Notes: a model not told the origin generated them from the letters alone. A DNA stretch of 64,000 nucleotides from Rhizobium etli 8C-3 (GCF_001908375.1 NZ_CP017244.1:2108001-2172000), one strand, 5' to 3'. Shown: positions 8,682 to 18,792, counted from the stretch's first letter. Numbers and translations: made by a program.

Positions 8682-9572
8682 TCACGAGCGCGGGGGCATT
8701 AGGTTCGCCTGCGATGTGATCCAATCGGCGAACACCTTCGAGAGCCGGCGCTGGCTACCAGCTTTCGGGTAGGCCAAGTAATGCCCAATGTAACGATTAT
8801 CCCGGCTGTTGCTGAACGGGCGTACAAGCCGGCCACTGCCCAATTCTCGATGCGCGAGAGTGTTGGATTCCAGCGCAACCCCCAGGCCATTTGCCGCAGC
8901 GTCGACCGCGAGGAAACTTCTGTCAAAGCTCATGGCGGGAAGAGGGGCAGGACCGAGGTTGTTCAATTCGAACCAGTCGATCCATTGAATTCGTTTCAAG
9001 TCGCTCCGGATCAATGGCACCCGAGCCAGATCGCGTGGAGATCTCAGGCGTTCCGCCATTTCGGGGCAACAGAGCGGAGAGACGATCTCCTCCCCAAGCG
9101 GCACAACAATCAGGTCTTCGCGGTTCGAAGGCTCGCCATACACAATGTCAACGTCAAAGAGGCCGTCGACGAAACGAGCGTAGGTCGTGCTAGCAGCAAC
9201 CCTGACCTCCACGCCTGCGTTCTGCCCAAGAAAATCTGGGAGGCGTGCTGACAGAACTTGGGCTGCGTAGCTCGGAGCGCAGTGGACTCGAAGCAGATGA
9301 GCCTTGTTGGATGTGATTGTCTCAACACCACGACGTAGCTCTTCGAATGCGTTCGAGGCGTGGCCCAGCAACGTCTGCCCGGCCAGTGTCAATGTCACCT
9401 TTCGGGTGCTCCGCTCGAACAACGAAGTCCCAAGGTCTCGTTCGAGCTTTGAAATCGCGTGGCTTACCGCGCTCGGAGAAAGATGGAGTTCTTCTGCGGC
9501 AGCCCGGAAGGACGCCAGTCGCGCAGCGGCTTCGAAGATGCGGACAGCGGAAAGGGAAGCCATTTGTAACAT
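8682..9572 (-). CDS. LysR family regulator, GcvA-like
   Basis: This protein of 296 residues has the LysR winged helix-turn-helix near the N-terminus (FRAAAEELHLSPSAVSHAI, then LERDLGTSLFERSTRKVTLT). The effector domain has the layout of the GcvA/amino-acid-type branch. A downstream ATG at 9563 is an alternative start. It is divergent from the carbohydrate operon beginning at 9713, the usual position for a LysR activator of that operon. A LysR-type T-N11-A box lies just upstream of its start. Confidence 0.9.
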   Translation of the reverse strand: MLQMASLSAVRIFEAAARLASFRAAAEELHLSPSAVSHAISKLERDLGTSLFERSTRKVTLTLAGQTLLGHASNAFEELRRGVETITSNKAHLLRVHCAPSYAAQVLSARLPDFLGQNAGVEVRVAASTTYARFVDGLFDVDIVYGEPSNREDLIVVPLGEEIVSPLCCPEMAERLRSPRDLARVPLIRSDLKRIQWIDWFELNNLGPAPLPAMSFDRSFLAVDAAANGLGVALESNTLAHRELGSGRLVRPFSNSRDNRYIGHYLAYPKAGSQRRLSKVFADWITSQANLMPPRS

Positions 9573-9579
9573 CCGATTA

Positions 9580-9594
9580 GTGAAGCAGATTCAC
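9580..9594. promoter_or_regulatory. Candidate LysR binding site (T-N11-A dyad)
   Basis: The perfect inverted repeat GTGAA-N5-TTCAC spans 9580-9594 and contains the family pattern T-N11-A (9581 to 9593). It sits in the 140-bp divergent region between the LysR gene and the first operon gene, close to the regulator's own start, where autoregulatory sites usually lie. No second site was assigned. Confidence 0.5.
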
Positions 9595-9712
9595 CTACCG
9601 TTGTAAACTTCGCGTTTGTCCGAGCTCATCAAGTAGGTCAGGTTCAAGGCCACAAGACGACTGACTTGTTGACGAATTGCCAGATGCTCGGGACGCATCG
9701 GGAGGAGATTAC

Positions 9713-10474
9713 ATGCTATTGAATGGGAAGACTGCGGCCATTTCGGGCGCGGCGAGCAAGCGCGGCATTGGCCGTGCGACCGCACAGCTTTTTGCCGAAC
9801 ATGGCGCGCGCGTCGCCATTCTTGATATTGATGCAGACGCAGCAGTGGAAGCAGCGGCGAGTCTGCCTCGCGTGGCCGCCGGCGCTCACTTAGGATTGCG
9901 TTGTGATGTCGCGGACAAAGGCTCCTGTGAAGACGCCGCATCCAAGGTGATCGCCTCCTTCGGCTCCGTGAACACGCTGATCAACAATGCGGGCATCACC
10001 CAGCCTGTCAAAACGCTCGACATTACGGAAGCCAACTGGGAACGGGTCGTTGCCGTCAACATGACCGGGGTGCTTTTCCTCAGCCAGGCCTTCATCCCAT
10101 ACATGCGCGATAGTGGCGGCGGCTCGATCGCCTGCATGTCCTCAGTGTCGGCTCAGCGCGGCGGCGGCATCTTCGGTGGCCCGCACTACTCCGCGGCCAA
10201 GGCCGGCGTTCTCGGCCTCGCCAAGGCAATGGCGCGAGAATTCGGTCCAGCCGGCATCCGGGTCAACTCCGTCACACCTGGTCTTATCCAGACGGACATC
10301 ACCGGCGGTAAGCTGACCGATCAGATGCGTGACGACATCATCAAGGGCATCCCCCTGAGCCGGCTCGGCGAGGCGGCCGACGTCGCGAATATCTACCTGT
10401 TCCTCGCATCGGACCTGTCGGCCTACGTCACGGGCGCTGTAATAGACGTCAACGGCGGCATGCTGATCCACTGA
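9713..10474 (+). CDS. SDR family sugar/polyol-type dehydrogenase
   Basis: This is a classical SDR of 253 residues. It shows SGAASKRGIG for cofactor binding, an acidic LDID after the second strand that favours NAD, LINNAGITQP, catalytic serine in MSSVSAQ, and YSAAK. The closing region YVTGAVIDVNGGM is standard. A GGAGGAG ribosome binding site supports the start. It is the first gene of the operon, 23 bp before the transketolase N-subunit, so it probably oxidises or reduces the sugar or polyol imported by the downstream transporters. The substrate is not identified. Confidence 0.88.
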   Translation: MLLNGKTAAISGAASKRGIGRATAQLFAEHGARVAILDIDADAAVEAAASLPRVAAGAHLGLRCDVADKGSCEDAASKVIASFGSVNTLINNAGITQPVKTLDITEANWERVVAVNMTGVLFLSQAFIPYMRDSGGGSIACMSSVSAQRGGGIFGGPHYSAAKAGVLGLAKAMAREFGPAGIRVNSVTPGLIQTDITGGKLTDQMRDDIIKGIPLSRLGEAADVANIYLFLASDLSAYVTGAVIDVNGGMLIH

Positions 10475-10497
10475 GGTCAATCAGGAGAAACATCGAC

Positions 10498-11337
10498 ATG
10501 ACCCAGATTGGCCACAACATCAGTCTCACGGAACGCGCCCGCCGCATCCGGCGCCACGCGCTGCGAATGGGCGAAGTGCAGGGGCAGGGTTACATCGCGC
10601 AGGCGCTTGGCGTCGCCGACGTCCTTGCCGTGTCCTACTTTCACGCCACGAACTACCGGCCGGACGATCCGGAATGGGAAGGCCGCGACAGGTTCCTATT
10701 GTCGATCGGCCACTATGCGATCGCTCTCTACGCGGCTCTGATCGAGGCCAAGATTATTCCCGAGGGTGAATTGGCGACCTACGGCACGGATGATAGCAGG
10801 CTGCCCATGTCCGGCATGGCCGCCTATACGCCCGGAATGGAAATCACCGGCGGGTCGCTCGGACACGGACTAGGCATCGCGGTCGGCATGGCCTTGGCGC
10901 TCAAGCGGAAGAACTCCTCTTCCTTCGTCTACAATCTGTTTTCTGACGGCGAACTTGATGAAGGTTCGACCTGGGAAGCGGCTATGTCGGCAGGCTCCTA
11001 CAAACTCGACAATCTGATCGGTATTGTCGACGTCAACCAGATGCAGGCCGACGGCCCGTCGATTGGCGTACTCAACTTTGAACCGCTGGCACCTAAGTTC
11101 GAAGCCTTTGGCTGGTTCGTCCAGCGGGTCGAGGGCAACGACATCGATGCTCTCGTTAAGGCGTTCGACGCTGCTCGCCACCACACTGAGGCGAAACCCC
11201 GCATCATCATTTGCGACACCAAGATGGCAAAGGGCGTGCCCTTCCTTGAGGCGCGCGATCGAAACCATTTCCTTCGCGTGGAACCTCACGAATGGGCGGA
11301 GGCCCTCAGGATAATCGATGCGGGAGTGGAAGCATGA
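10498..11337 (+). CDS. Transketolase, N-terminal (thiamine diphosphate-binding) subunit
   Basis: This protein of 279 residues corresponds to the first domain of transketolase. It has the GGSLGHGLGIAVGMALA segment and the thiamine-diphosphate/Mg motif SDGELDEGSTWEAAMSA ending at VDVNQ, where the usual GDG is SDG. Two-part transketolases are common in catabolic operons, where they split pentose- or apulose-type ketose phosphates, and in sulfosugar pathways. The next gene overlaps it by four bases (ATGA), so the two subunits are made in coupled fashion. Confidence 0.9.
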   Translation: MTQIGHNISLTERARRIRRHALRMGEVQGQGYIAQALGVADVLAVSYFHATNYRPDDPEWEGRDRFLLSIGHYAIALYAALIEAKIIPEGELATYGTDDSRLPMSGMAAYTPGMEITGGSLGHGLGIAVGMALALKRKNSSSFVYNLFSDGELDEGSTWEAAMSAGSYKLDNLIGIVDVNQMQADGPSIGVLNFEPLAPKFEAFGWFVQRVEGNDIDALVKAFDAARHHTEAKPRIIICDTKMAKGVPFLEARDRNHFLRVEPHEWAEALRIIDAGVEA

Positions 11338-12371
11338 GGCGTTCGAAGTATATCCGGCCGACGCATCTTGAAAGCGGCAGCGACAAGCCCCGCCTGACGA
11401 CGTCGGCGATGATTGCATCGATCGCCGGTCCCGATCAACCGACGAGATCCGCACCTTTCGGCAACGCACTTGCCGCCTTGGCGCATAAGGACGACCGGAT
11501 TGTCGGCATGTCCGCCGACCTTGCGAAGTACACCGACCTTCATCTGTTCCGCGCTGCCCATCCCGACCGTTTCTACCAGATGGGGATGGCCGAACAGCTT
11601 CTGATGATGTCGGCCGCAGGAATGGCGCGTGAAGGCTTCCAGCCGTGGGTCACGACCTACGCGGTCTTCGCTTCCCGGCGCGCCTATGACTTTGTCTGCC
11701 TGGCGATCGCAGAGGAAATGCTGGACGTGAAGATCGTCTGCGCCCTTCCGGGCCTGACGACCGGATATGGGCCGAGCCACCAGGCTACGGAAGATTTGGC
11801 GATGTTCCGCGGTATGCCAAATCTCACCATCATCGATCCCTGCGATGCAAGCGAAATCGAGCAGGCAGTTCCTGCGATCGCAGCCCACAAAGGCCCGGTC
11901 TACATGCGATTACTGCGGGGCAACGTGCCGGTCGTCCTCGATGAGTACGGCTATAAATTCGAGCTCGGCAAAGCCAAGCTGATCCGCGACGGACGGGATA
12001 CCCTGATCATCTCGTCGGGATTGATGACGATGCGTGCGCTCGAGGCCGCAAAGCTGCTTCAGAAGGACGGTGTCGACGTGGCAGTGCTGCACGTACCGAC
12101 GATCAAGCCGCTGGATGAGGTGACCATTGTCGCCGAGTGCCGCAAGGGCGGACGGCTTGTGGTCGTGGCGGAGAACCACACGGTCATCGGCGGCCTTGGA
12201 GAGGCGGTCGCCGGAACCCTAATGCGTGCGGGGGTCGCACCTCCGGCCTTCCGGCAGATCGGCTTGCCGGACGAGTTCCTTGAGGCCGGCGCGTTGCCGA
12301 CCCTCCACGACCAGTATGGTCTCTCGACCATCAAGGTAGCGGAGGCAGTCAAGGCCTGGCTTTCGACATGA
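11334..12371 (+). CDS. Transketolase, C-terminal (pyrimidine-binding) subunit
   Basis: The protein has 345 residues. It contains the transketolase pyrimidine-binding domain, including the conserved DRFYQMGMAEQLLMMSAAG (catalytic glutamate in MAEQ), LTTGYGPSHQATEDLAMFR, and a C-terminal Rossmann-like domain beginning near TLIISSGLMTMRALEAA. The start overlaps the stop of the N-subunit, so this is a genuine split gene rather than a frameshift. Together the pair should transfer a two-carbon ketol unit. The donor is unknown and may be the product of the SDR and amidohydrolase steps. Confidence 0.9.
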   Translation: MRRSKYIRPTHLESGSDKPRLTTSAMIASIAGPDQPTRSAPFGNALAALAHKDDRIVGMSADLAKYTDLHLFRAAHPDRFYQMGMAEQLLMMSAAGMAREGFQPWVTTYAVFASRRAYDFVCLAIAEEMLDVKIVCALPGLTTGYGPSHQATEDLAMFRGMPNLTIIDPCDASEIEQAVPAIAAHKGPVYMRLLRGNVPVVLDEYGYKFELGKAKLIRDGRDTLIISSGLMTMRALEAAKLLQKDGVDVAVLHVPTIKPLDEVTIVAECRKGGRLVVVAENHTVIGGLGEAVAGTLMRAGVAPPAFRQIGLPDEFLEAGALPTLHDQYGLSTIKVAEAVKAWLST

Positions 12372-12432
12372 CGACACTGGCCGGTTGAGGAGATGCCGGC
12401 CGACCAAAAAAGAGCTTGTGATGGAGGATGAT

Positions 12433-13440
12433 ATGAGCTTGCAGATGAATAGAAGATTTTTCATGGCGACCGCGACTGCTGCGCTCGCGGCCCCGGCAAT
12501 CGTGCTCTCAAGCCGATCCGCCAGCGCTGCGACTATGACGTTGACGCTCGGTCATGGAGCGGCGCCCGGCAATCCAAGAACCATAGCCGCCGCCAAGTTT
12601 GCGGAACTGGTCAAGCAGAAGACGGAAGGCCGGATCCAGATCAACGTCGCAGGGGCCGAGACGCTTGGAAGCGACTCTGCGATGCTGACCAGCCTGCGAA
12701 CGGGCGCGCTGGACCTTACCGCTAACAGCCAGGGCGCCACCTCGGCCATCGTGCCGGAGTTGAGCGCGCTTGGACTGCCTTTCCTGTTCGAGAATACGGA
12801 CAAGGCAATGACCGTGCTGAACGGCCCCGTGGGAACTGAGCTCAACAAGCGCTTCGAGGCAGTCGGGGTCGTGCCACTGGATTGGTGGGACAACGGCATC
12901 CGGCACCTCACGAATTCCAAGCGAAAGGTCACGTCGCCAGCAGATTTGGCCGGCATGAAGATCCGCACGCCGGCTGACCCCATGACGATCGACATCTTCC
13001 AGACCCTGGGAGCAGGCACTGAACAAATCGCGTTCGGCGAACTCTACATCGCCCTGCAGCAGGGCGTGGTCGATGGCCAGGAAAACCCCCTCGCGAATAT
13101 CGAAAGCTCCAAGCTTCACGAAGTGAACAAGTTCATCAGCCTCACCGCCCACAAATGGGAATCCACTCCTTTCCTCATGTCGAAGATTGCCCAGGCGCGT
13201 GTCGGTAAGGATTTCGAGGCTGTCAGAGCGGCTGCCAAGGAAGCCGGCGAGCTGCAGCGGAAGCTCTCGAACGAAAAAGCCTCCGAGGTGCTTGGAAAGT
13301 TCAAGCAGAACTCTGCGGTTGAGGTTGCAGAGGTCGACCACAAGGCCTTCGTCAAGGCGACGGCATCGGTGGCTGATACCTGGAAGAAGAAGCCGTTTGG
13401 CAATTTCGTCGCCAAGGTGGAAGCCGCAGCTAGAGGCTGA
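12433..13440 (+). CDS. dctP: TRAP transporter substrate-binding protein (DctP family)
   Basis: This is a periplasmic receptor of 335 residues. It begins with a Tat-like leader (MNRRFFMATATAALAAPAIVL) cleaved after SASA. The DctP family core follows, including RTPADPMTIDIFQTLGA and the ligand-binding segment around GELYIALQQGVVDGQENPLANI. In DctP proteins the arginine of IRTP binds a carboxylate, so an acidic sugar is a likely cargo. I chose the ATG at 12433 because GGAGG ends about six bases upstream. It is followed directly by DctQ and DctM. Confidence 0.88.
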   Translation: MSLQMNRRFFMATATAALAAPAIVLSSRSASAATMTLTLGHGAAPGNPRTIAAAKFAELVKQKTEGRIQINVAGAETLGSDSAMLTSLRTGALDLTANSQGATSAIVPELSALGLPFLFENTDKAMTVLNGPVGTELNKRFEAVGVVPLDWWDNGIRHLTNSKRKVTSPADLAGMKIRTPADPMTIDIFQTLGAGTEQIAFGELYIALQQGVVDGQENPLANIESSKLHEVNKFISLTAHKWESTPFLMSKIAQARVGKDFEAVRAAAKEAGELQRKLSNEKASEVLGKFKQNSAVEVAEVDHKAFVKATASVADTWKKKPFGNFVAKVEAAARG

Positions 13441-13465
13441 CGCCGCTATTAGATCCGGAGGCCTC

Positions 13466-13996
13466 ATGAGCAGGTTCTACTCAGCCGTCGATTGGGTCGC
13501 CGGCATCATCGTCGCGTTCGCACGGGTTGTCATCATCGTCACTGGTATCGCGCTGACGGTGGTCACCACGATCAACGTCGTCGTCCGATATGCATCCGCC
13601 GGCGGAGGCCTGTCATTCGCCCAGGAACTGCCGATGCTGATGTTCCCATGGTTCATCATCGCAGGGATTGTCATTGCAGCCCAGGCCGGCGGACATATGG
13701 CGGTCGAGTGGCTATACGACAAGCTCGACGGTCGTGCCCGAACGACGGCCTTGGTTGTGGCGAACGCTATCAGTATCGCCGCGTTTCTGGTGCTGGCATA
13801 TCAGGCGACCGTGGTTGCCGAGATCGCGGGGGCCGAACACAGCCCCGTCCTGCAGCTTCCGAACAGCATCGGATACTATTCGCTTTCGATTGGCGCGGTT
13901 CTCGTGTCCATCGTCACCGTCGCCGCGACTACGCGCGTTCTCCGCCTGGGCTGGGATCACCGCCTCGAAATCAGGCCCGAGGAGATCGCGCTATGA
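13466..13996 (+). CDS. dctQ: TRAP transporter small permease (DctQ family)
   Basis: This is a membrane protein of 176 residues with four hydrophobic helices and the DctQ pattern LSFAQELPMLMFPWFIIAG, in which the E-L pair is conserved. It bridges receptor and large permease in TRAP transporters. A CCGGAGG ribosome binding site precedes it, 25 bp after dctP. Its stop overlaps the start of dctM by four bases. Confidence 0.9.
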   Translation: MSRFYSAVDWVAGIIVAFARVVIIVTGIALTVVTTINVVVRYASAGGGLSFAQELPMLMFPWFIIAGIVIAAQAGGHMAVEWLYDKLDGRARTTALVVANAISIAAFLVLAYQATVVAEIAGAEHSPVLQLPNSIGYYSLSIGAVLVSIVTVAATTRVLRLGWDHRLEIRPEEIAL

Positions 13997-15252
13997 CAAT
14001 CGTCATGATCGTTTCCTTCTGCATCCTCATGATACTCGCCGTTCCTGTGGGGTATGGTCTCATCATCGCAGCGGGCCTTGGAGTGTTGTTCAACGGTTAC
14101 GCCCCGCTCTCGGTCGTGGCCCAGCAGGTCTACGACCAGACCCAGTCCTTCCCGATGCTGGCGCTTCCGTTCTTCATGCTTGCAGGTACTCTGATGCTTG
14201 GCGGCGAACTGGGGCGTCAGCTCCTGGAACTCGCATCTCGCGCGATGCAGAGGTGGAGGGGCGGACCGCTCTCGACCACGGTCGTATCCTCGGTCGTCTT
14301 CGGCGGCGTGTCCGGCTCGGCCGTGGCGAATGCGAGTGCGCTCGGCTCCGTTCTCATCCCATGGCAGAAAAAGCACGGCTTTCCCCCGGCGCTCTGCGCT
14401 GCCAACAACGCGACGTCGGCCGTCATCGACGTCCTCATTCCGCCCTCGATACCAATGATCCTCTATGCCCTGATCAGCGGCGTCAGCGTCGGCGACCTGT
14501 TCATATCGGGGATCGTTCCGGGTCTGATCATGGCTGCGAGCTTCGTGTTCGTCTGCTGGTTCATCTCGGTCAGACGCGGTTACGAGGCACAGGCTGTGAA
14601 GGTAGGCACGCGGGAGCTTGGCAGACTGGCACTCCAGAGCCTCCCCGCGATCCTGCTTCCGGTCCTCATCATCGTGCTCCTGCGGTTCGGTTTCGCGACG
14701 CCGACCGAAGTTTCGGTCCTGTCCGTCGTCTATTCGCTGCTCCTCAGCATCCTGTTCTACCGCGATCTCACCTGGAAGCGCTTCTGCGAGAACATGGTCG
14801 AGGCCGGCGTGGCGACAGGCGTCGTGATGCTGGTGATCATGGGCAGCGCGGCGGTCGGCTGGGTCCTTACGTTCGACCAGGCCCCCCAGCACATGGCCGA
14901 ATGGGTTTCCGCACACATATCCAGCCCGATCGTCATCATTCTCATGATGAACCTGATCATGCTCGTCGTCGGCATGCCGCTCGACATGCCACCGGCGATC
15001 CTCCTGCTCGGGCCGATCTTCGTTCCTCTGGCCGACTCCATCGGCCTCGACCGTGTACAGCTTGGCCTCATGATGGTGATCAACCTCGGGATCGGGCTCT
15101 ATACGCCGCCGATCGGCACGACGCTCTTCATTTCATCGTCCATCGCAAAAGCTCCGCTCGGGGCGACTACAAACGAGCTTTGGCCCTACTTCGGGATGGC
15201 CATGTTTCTCCTGCTCGCGGTCAGCTTCGTGCCCGCTCTGACGATCTACTGA
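13993..15252 (+). CDS. dctM: TRAP transporter large permease (DctM family)
   Basis: This protein of 419 residues has about twelve membrane segments. The family signatures are ALPFFMLAGTLM, FGGVSGSAVANASALGSVLIP, IPPSIPMILYALISGVSVGDLF and LYTPPIGTTLFISSSIAK, which form the sodium-coupled translocation domain of TRAP carriers. The start overlaps dctQ in an ATGA. Downstream, the ABC transporter ATPase begins only 10 bp away, so a TRAP and an ABC system appear to share one transcript. Confidence 0.92.
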   Translation: MTIVMIVSFCILMILAVPVGYGLIIAAGLGVLFNGYAPLSVVAQQVYDQTQSFPMLALPFFMLAGTLMLGGELGRQLLELASRAMQRWRGGPLSTTVVSSVVFGGVSGSAVANASALGSVLIPWQKKHGFPPALCAANNATSAVIDVLIPPSIPMILYALISGVSVGDLFISGIVPGLIMAASFVFVCWFISVRRGYEAQAVKVGTRELGRLALQSLPAILLPVLIIVLLRFGFATPTEVSVLSVVYSLLLSILFYRDLTWKRFCENMVEAGVATGVVMLVIMGSAAVGWVLTFDQAPQHMAEWVSAHISSPIVIILMMNLIMLVVGMPLDMPPAILLLGPIFVPLADSIGLDRVQLGLMMVINLGIGLYTPPIGTTLFISSSIAKAPLGATTNELWPYFGMAMFLLLAVSFVPALTIY

Positions 15253-15262
15253 GGAGTGACCG

Positions 15263-16765
15263 ATGAGCGAAACTTCTAAAAACGTCATTACCGTCCGAGG
15301 ACTTACGAAGTCTTACGGCGCGACGTCCGTCCTCAAGGGCGTCGACTTCTCGGTTGCGCGTGGGGAGGTTCATGCGCTGCTCGGCGGAAACGGCGCCGGG
15401 AAGTCGACGATGATCAGGATCATCACGGGCGCGGCTTCCAAGAACGATGGAGATGTCCGCTTTTTCGACAGCGAAGGAAGGGAACGGAGCGAAACGGAAG
15501 GGAGGGTGAAGGTCGCCGTCGTGCACCAGGAACTGGCGCTCCTGCCGCATCTGACCGTTGCCGAGAACATCGCCCTACCGCATCACAGGAAGGGCGCGGC
15601 GCTGTTCCGGCGTGCAGCCGCGGCAAAACAGGCATTCGATGCCTTGCGGATGATCGATCAAGACTTCGCTGCCAAATCATTGCATAGGCTCGTGGGGAGC
15701 CTGAGCCTCCACGAAGGTCAGTTGGTCGAAATCGCCAGGGCGCTCTCGTCTGGCGCCGAATTGATCCTTCTCGACGAGCCGACCGCCAATCTCACCGCTC
15801 TGGAGACGGAGAGGCTGTTTGCGGTCCTGCGGCGGCTCACCCGGGAGAACGGACTGTCGGTCGTGTTCGTCTCCCACCGGATGAAGGAAATCAGGCAGAT
15901 CGCCAACGTCTGTACGATCATCCGCGACGGCCGGACGGTGGTTGATCGCCAGCCGATGGAAGAGCTGACGGACGCCGGCATTATCGAAAAGATGGGGCAT
16001 GTGGCAGCCCCTCATCCAACGGAACGGGCGCCGCGACCCGAGAATCAGCTCGACGCTTCTGCTGCGACGGACACCATCACCATCAAGGAGGCAGGTTTCA
16101 GGCTGGAACTGCTGCCGGGCACCGTACTCGGCGTGGCAGGCGCACCCGCTGGACCGGCGGCACTGATTGAAGCGCTGACAGGCGCCGCCCGAAAGAAGCG
16201 GTGGACGGTTGCGCGTGCCGGATGGCCGGACCAGCTGCGATCGCCACGCAAAGCCGCCCGCCTGGGAGCAGGATTCGTAACCGGCGATCGGGCACACAAG
16301 GGACTCCTTCACAGCCTTCCGATCATCGACAACGTCATGGCGTCCCGTCGCGTGACCAGGGGCTCGCTCCTCGCTGGCCGCTCTGAAGGGGCCGAATGCC
16401 TCGATTTGCTGAAGGCCCTGAAGGTCAAGACCGCTTCCGTCTGGGATCTGCCGAGCACGCTGAGCGGTGGCACGCAGCAAAAGCTCCTACTTGCCCGCTG
16501 GCTTGGCGTGCCATCCCGCCTGCTGGTTCTGGAGGAGCCGACACGGGGTGTCGATATCGGAACCAAGCGAGAAATCTATCAGCTCATCAGGCAGATGGCC
16601 GCATCCGGCACAGTGATCGTCTGGTGGTCCACAGAAAACGTCGAATTGCTGGAAGTCTGCGACCGGGTCATTGCGTTTGACACCGAAGGTCGATGTGCGG
16701 GCGTCCTTGAGCGAGACGACTTCAATGAAGAGAAACTCGTTACCCTGACTGGAATGGCCGCATGA
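15263..16765 (+). CDS. Sugar ABC transporter ATPase, two-domain (RbsA/MglA type)
   Basis: This cytoplasmic ATPase has 500 residues and the duplicated CUT2 layout. The first domain has Walker A GGNGAGKST, a degenerate signature LSLHEGQLVEIARAL and Walker B LILLDEPT. The second domain has an eroded Walker A (GVAGAPAGPAALIEALTG), signature LSGGTQQKLLLARWL and Walker B LLVLEEPTRGVDIG. An inactive second P-loop is normal in this family. It overlaps the permease start at 16762, a sign of coupled translation. With the next two genes it forms a monosaccharide importer. Confidence 0.9.
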   Translation: MSETSKNVITVRGLTKSYGATSVLKGVDFSVARGEVHALLGGNGAGKSTMIRIITGAASKNDGDVRFFDSEGRERSETEGRVKVAVVHQELALLPHLTVAENIALPHHRKGAALFRRAAAAKQAFDALRMIDQDFAAKSLHRLVGSLSLHEGQLVEIARALSSGAELILLDEPTANLTALETERLFAVLRRLTRENGLSVVFVSHRMKEIRQIANVCTIIRDGRTVVDRQPMEELTDAGIIEKMGHVAAPHPTERAPRPENQLDASAATDTITIKEAGFRLELLPGTVLGVAGAPAGPAALIEALTGAARKKRWTVARAGWPDQLRSPRKAARLGAGFVTGDRAHKGLLHSLPIIDNVMASRRVTRGSLLAGRSEGAECLDLLKALKVKTASVWDLPSTLSGGTQQKLLLARWLGVPSRLLVLEEPTRGVDIGTKREIYQLIRQMAASGTVIVWWSTENVELLEVCDRVIAFDTEGRCAGVLERDDFNEEKLVTLTGMAA

Positions 16766-17766
16766 CCCAGGCACAAATCGCGCCGACAGAGGCGCCGACC
16801 GCACAAATCAGGCAGAGGGAAAGCCTCTTTAGCGCCTACAGGACCGAGATCGCGATCGCTCTGGCCATCGTGCTGCTGGTGCTGGCGGTCGGCTCGCAGG
16901 TTCCACAGGCGCTCACCTGGGGCAACTTCGCCAATATCACGCAGGCAGGCGCTCCTCTTATCATCATGTCGCTGGGCGTCCTTCTTGTCGTCGTCACTGG
17001 CGGTATCGACCTGTCGATCGGCTCGGTCTTCTCGCTGACGGGCATGGTCACGGCGCAGGCGATGGCGCACGGGCTTGGCGGCGTGTCTGCGAGCCTGATC
17101 GGCCTCTGCGTCGGATTGCTCTTCGGATCGATCAATGGCTTCCTTGTCACGATAGCTGGTCTTGCTCCGTTCGTCGTAACCTTGATTACCTTCGCCGTCG
17201 CAGGATCGCTGGCGTTCATCGTCACGAACGGACGCTCGATGCCGATCGGCGATCCGGACTTCTGGCTGCTCAACAGCGGCAACCTGATTCCTGGCATTCC
17301 CAACTACATCCTTTTCTGCGTTGTTCTCATGATCGCGATCGAGTTCTTCCTGAAGAAGCTGATTGCCGGACGCTGGTTCTATGCTGTCGGCAGCAGTTCG
17401 ACGGCGGCCTATCTGCTCGGCGTTCCTGTCAAACGCACGAAATTCATGGCCTATGTCGCGTCGTCGCTGCTCGCATCATTTTCCGGCCTTCTGACTATCT
17501 CCTATATTCTGAACGCGGAATCCACGGCGGGGTCGAGCCTGATGCTCCAGGCCATCGCGGCAGTCGTGATTGGCGGCGCAAGTCTGCTCGGCGGCACAGG
17601 AACCGCGATCGGCGCGGTGCTGGGAGCCTTGATGATCACGGTCATCCAGAACGGCGTCAATCTCATAGGCATCAACAGCTTCTGGCAGGGGTCGGTCACG
17701 GGCGTCGCCATTCTCATCGCGGTCCTTATCGACCGTTTCAGCAAGTCGCGGCGGGGGGCCGTTTGA
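16762..17766 (+). CDS. Sugar ABC transporter permease (RbsC type)
   Basis: This membrane protein of 334 residues has about eight to ten helices. The CUT2 permease motifs are [20 protein letters not shown] near residues 70-90, and the later [28 protein letters not shown], which is the coupling-region glycine-rich block. Its start overlaps the ATPase stop (ATGA). Two copies probably form the membrane channel for the binding protein encoded next. Confidence 0.92.
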   Translation: MTQAQIAPTEAPTAQIRQRESLFSAYRTEIAIALAIVLLVLAVGSQVPQALTWGNFANITQAGAPLIIMSLGVLLVVVTGGIDLSIGSVFSLTGMVTAQAMAHGLGGVSASLIGLCVGLLFGSINGFLVTIAGLAPFVVTLITFAVAGSLAFIVTNGRSMPIGDPDFWLLNSGNLIPGIPNYILFCVVLMIAIEFFLKKLIAGRWFYAVGSSSTAAYLLGVPVKRTKFMAYVASSLLASFSGLLTISYILNAESTAGSSLMLQAIAAVVIGGASLLGGTGTAIGAVLGALMITVIQNGVNLIGINSFWQGSVTGVAILIAVLIDRFSKSRRGAV

Positions 17767-17806
17767 CATCAACCCGGCAAAGCCGGTCTTTGGAGGAGGA
17801 ATGGAA

Positions 17807-18784
17807 ATGACAAAAACGAAACGCGCAGTTGGGTTTGTTGCCGGCGTCGCACTGGCGGTCCTTTCACTTGCGGCCGCCGCGCAGGCCGAGGAGAAGAAGA
17901 CGGTGGCATATATCGCGCCGTCGCTCGACATATCCTACTGGCAGTGGGTCGGCTACGGCGTGAAGCAAAAGGCCAAGGAACTCGGCATGGACTACGTCGA
18001 GTACACTTCGGAAAACTCGCCGGCAAAACAGATGGACAACGCGCGGACCGCAGTGACCAAGGGCGTCGATGCCATCGTGATCGGCCCTGTCAGCTCGACG
18101 AGCACACCGCCGCTTCTCGCCTACTTGAAATCGCAGAACATCCCGATCGCTTTCGCCGGCATCGGCCCGCAGCCCGGCCAGACCGACTACACGTCGTCGG
18201 TAACGGCAAACAACTACGAGACCGGCAAGGCGCAGGGCGAATTCGTCTGCAAGCTTGCCAAGGACCGTGGCGGCAACCAGGTCGGCATGCTCTCATTGCC
18301 GCAGGACCGCGAGAATGCCCAGAAGTATCTGAAGGGTGCTGAAGAGGCGTTCAAGGCGAGCGGGTGCGACCTGGCGCAGATGCTGGAGACCAGGGGGCTC
18401 ACGGTCAATGAAGCGGTCACGCAGGCCAATGACATGCTCACCGCCCATCCTGACATCAAGGCCATTTACGGGATGTACGACGAGGCCGGGACGGGCGCCG
18501 CAAAAGTGCTTCAGACCCGCGGGGTTACGGGCAAGGTCGGCATCGCGGTTGCAGACGGCAGCCCGACCACGATCGCTCTCCTGAAGTCGAACGCGATCCA
18601 GGGCATCTTCTTCCAGGAAGCGGTTGGACAGGGGATCGACGGGACGCAGCAGGTCTTCAATGCGCTCTCCGGCGCCCCTGTCAAGAAGGACCTTGCTCTG
18701 ATCATGCCACTGGTGACGGCCGATAAGGTCGACTCGCCGGAAGCAAAAGCCGTCATCGCCCGGGTGTTCCCACCCGCCAACTAA
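17807..18784 (+). CDS. Sugar ABC transporter substrate-binding protein (periplasmic binding protein type 1)
   Basis: This protein of about 325 residues has a Sec signal peptide ending AAAAQAEE and the two-lobed ribose-binding-protein fold. Visible marks are [22 protein letters not shown], the hinge region [18 protein letters not shown], and [17 protein letters not shown] near the C-terminal lobe. The strong GGAGGAGG at 17792-17799 favours ATG 17807; 17801 is possible. The ligand is unknown. It has its own 40-bp leader after the permease and is followed by a stem-loop. Confidence 0.88.
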   Translation: MTKTKRAVGFVAGVALAVLSLAAAAQAEEKKTVAYIAPSLDISYWQWVGYGVKQKAKELGMDYVEYTSENSPAKQMDNARTAVTKGVDAIVIGPVSSTSTPPLLAYLKSQNIPIAFAGIGPQPGQTDYTSSVTANNYETGKAQGEFVCKLAKDRGGNQVGMLSLPQDRENAQKYLKGAEEAFKASGCDLAQMLETRGLTVNEAVTQANDMLTAHPDIKAIYGMYDEAGTGAAKVLQTRGVTGKVGIAVADGSPTTIALLKSNAIQGIFFQEAVGQGIDGTQQVFNALSGAPVKKDLALIMPLVTADKVDSPEAKAVIARVFPPAN

Positions 18785-18792
18785 GTGGTGCG

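Noticed and set aside
10498..12371. Transketolase as one gene broken by a frameshift
   Set aside because: The two parts meet in an ATGA overlap at 11334-11337 with a normal start context, and split transketolases are a known arrangement in catabolic operons.
13668..15266. Open frame of 532 codons in another plus frame across dctQ and dctM
   Set aside because: It covers two genes with clear TRAP permease motifs, is rich in arginine, proline and glycine as frame artefacts are, and lacks a start signal.
15263..16765. Damaged second P-loop in the ABC ATPase as a sign of a pseudogene
   Set aside because: Degenerate Walker A in the second domain is usual in the RbsA/MglA family; the signature and Walker B of that domain remain intact.
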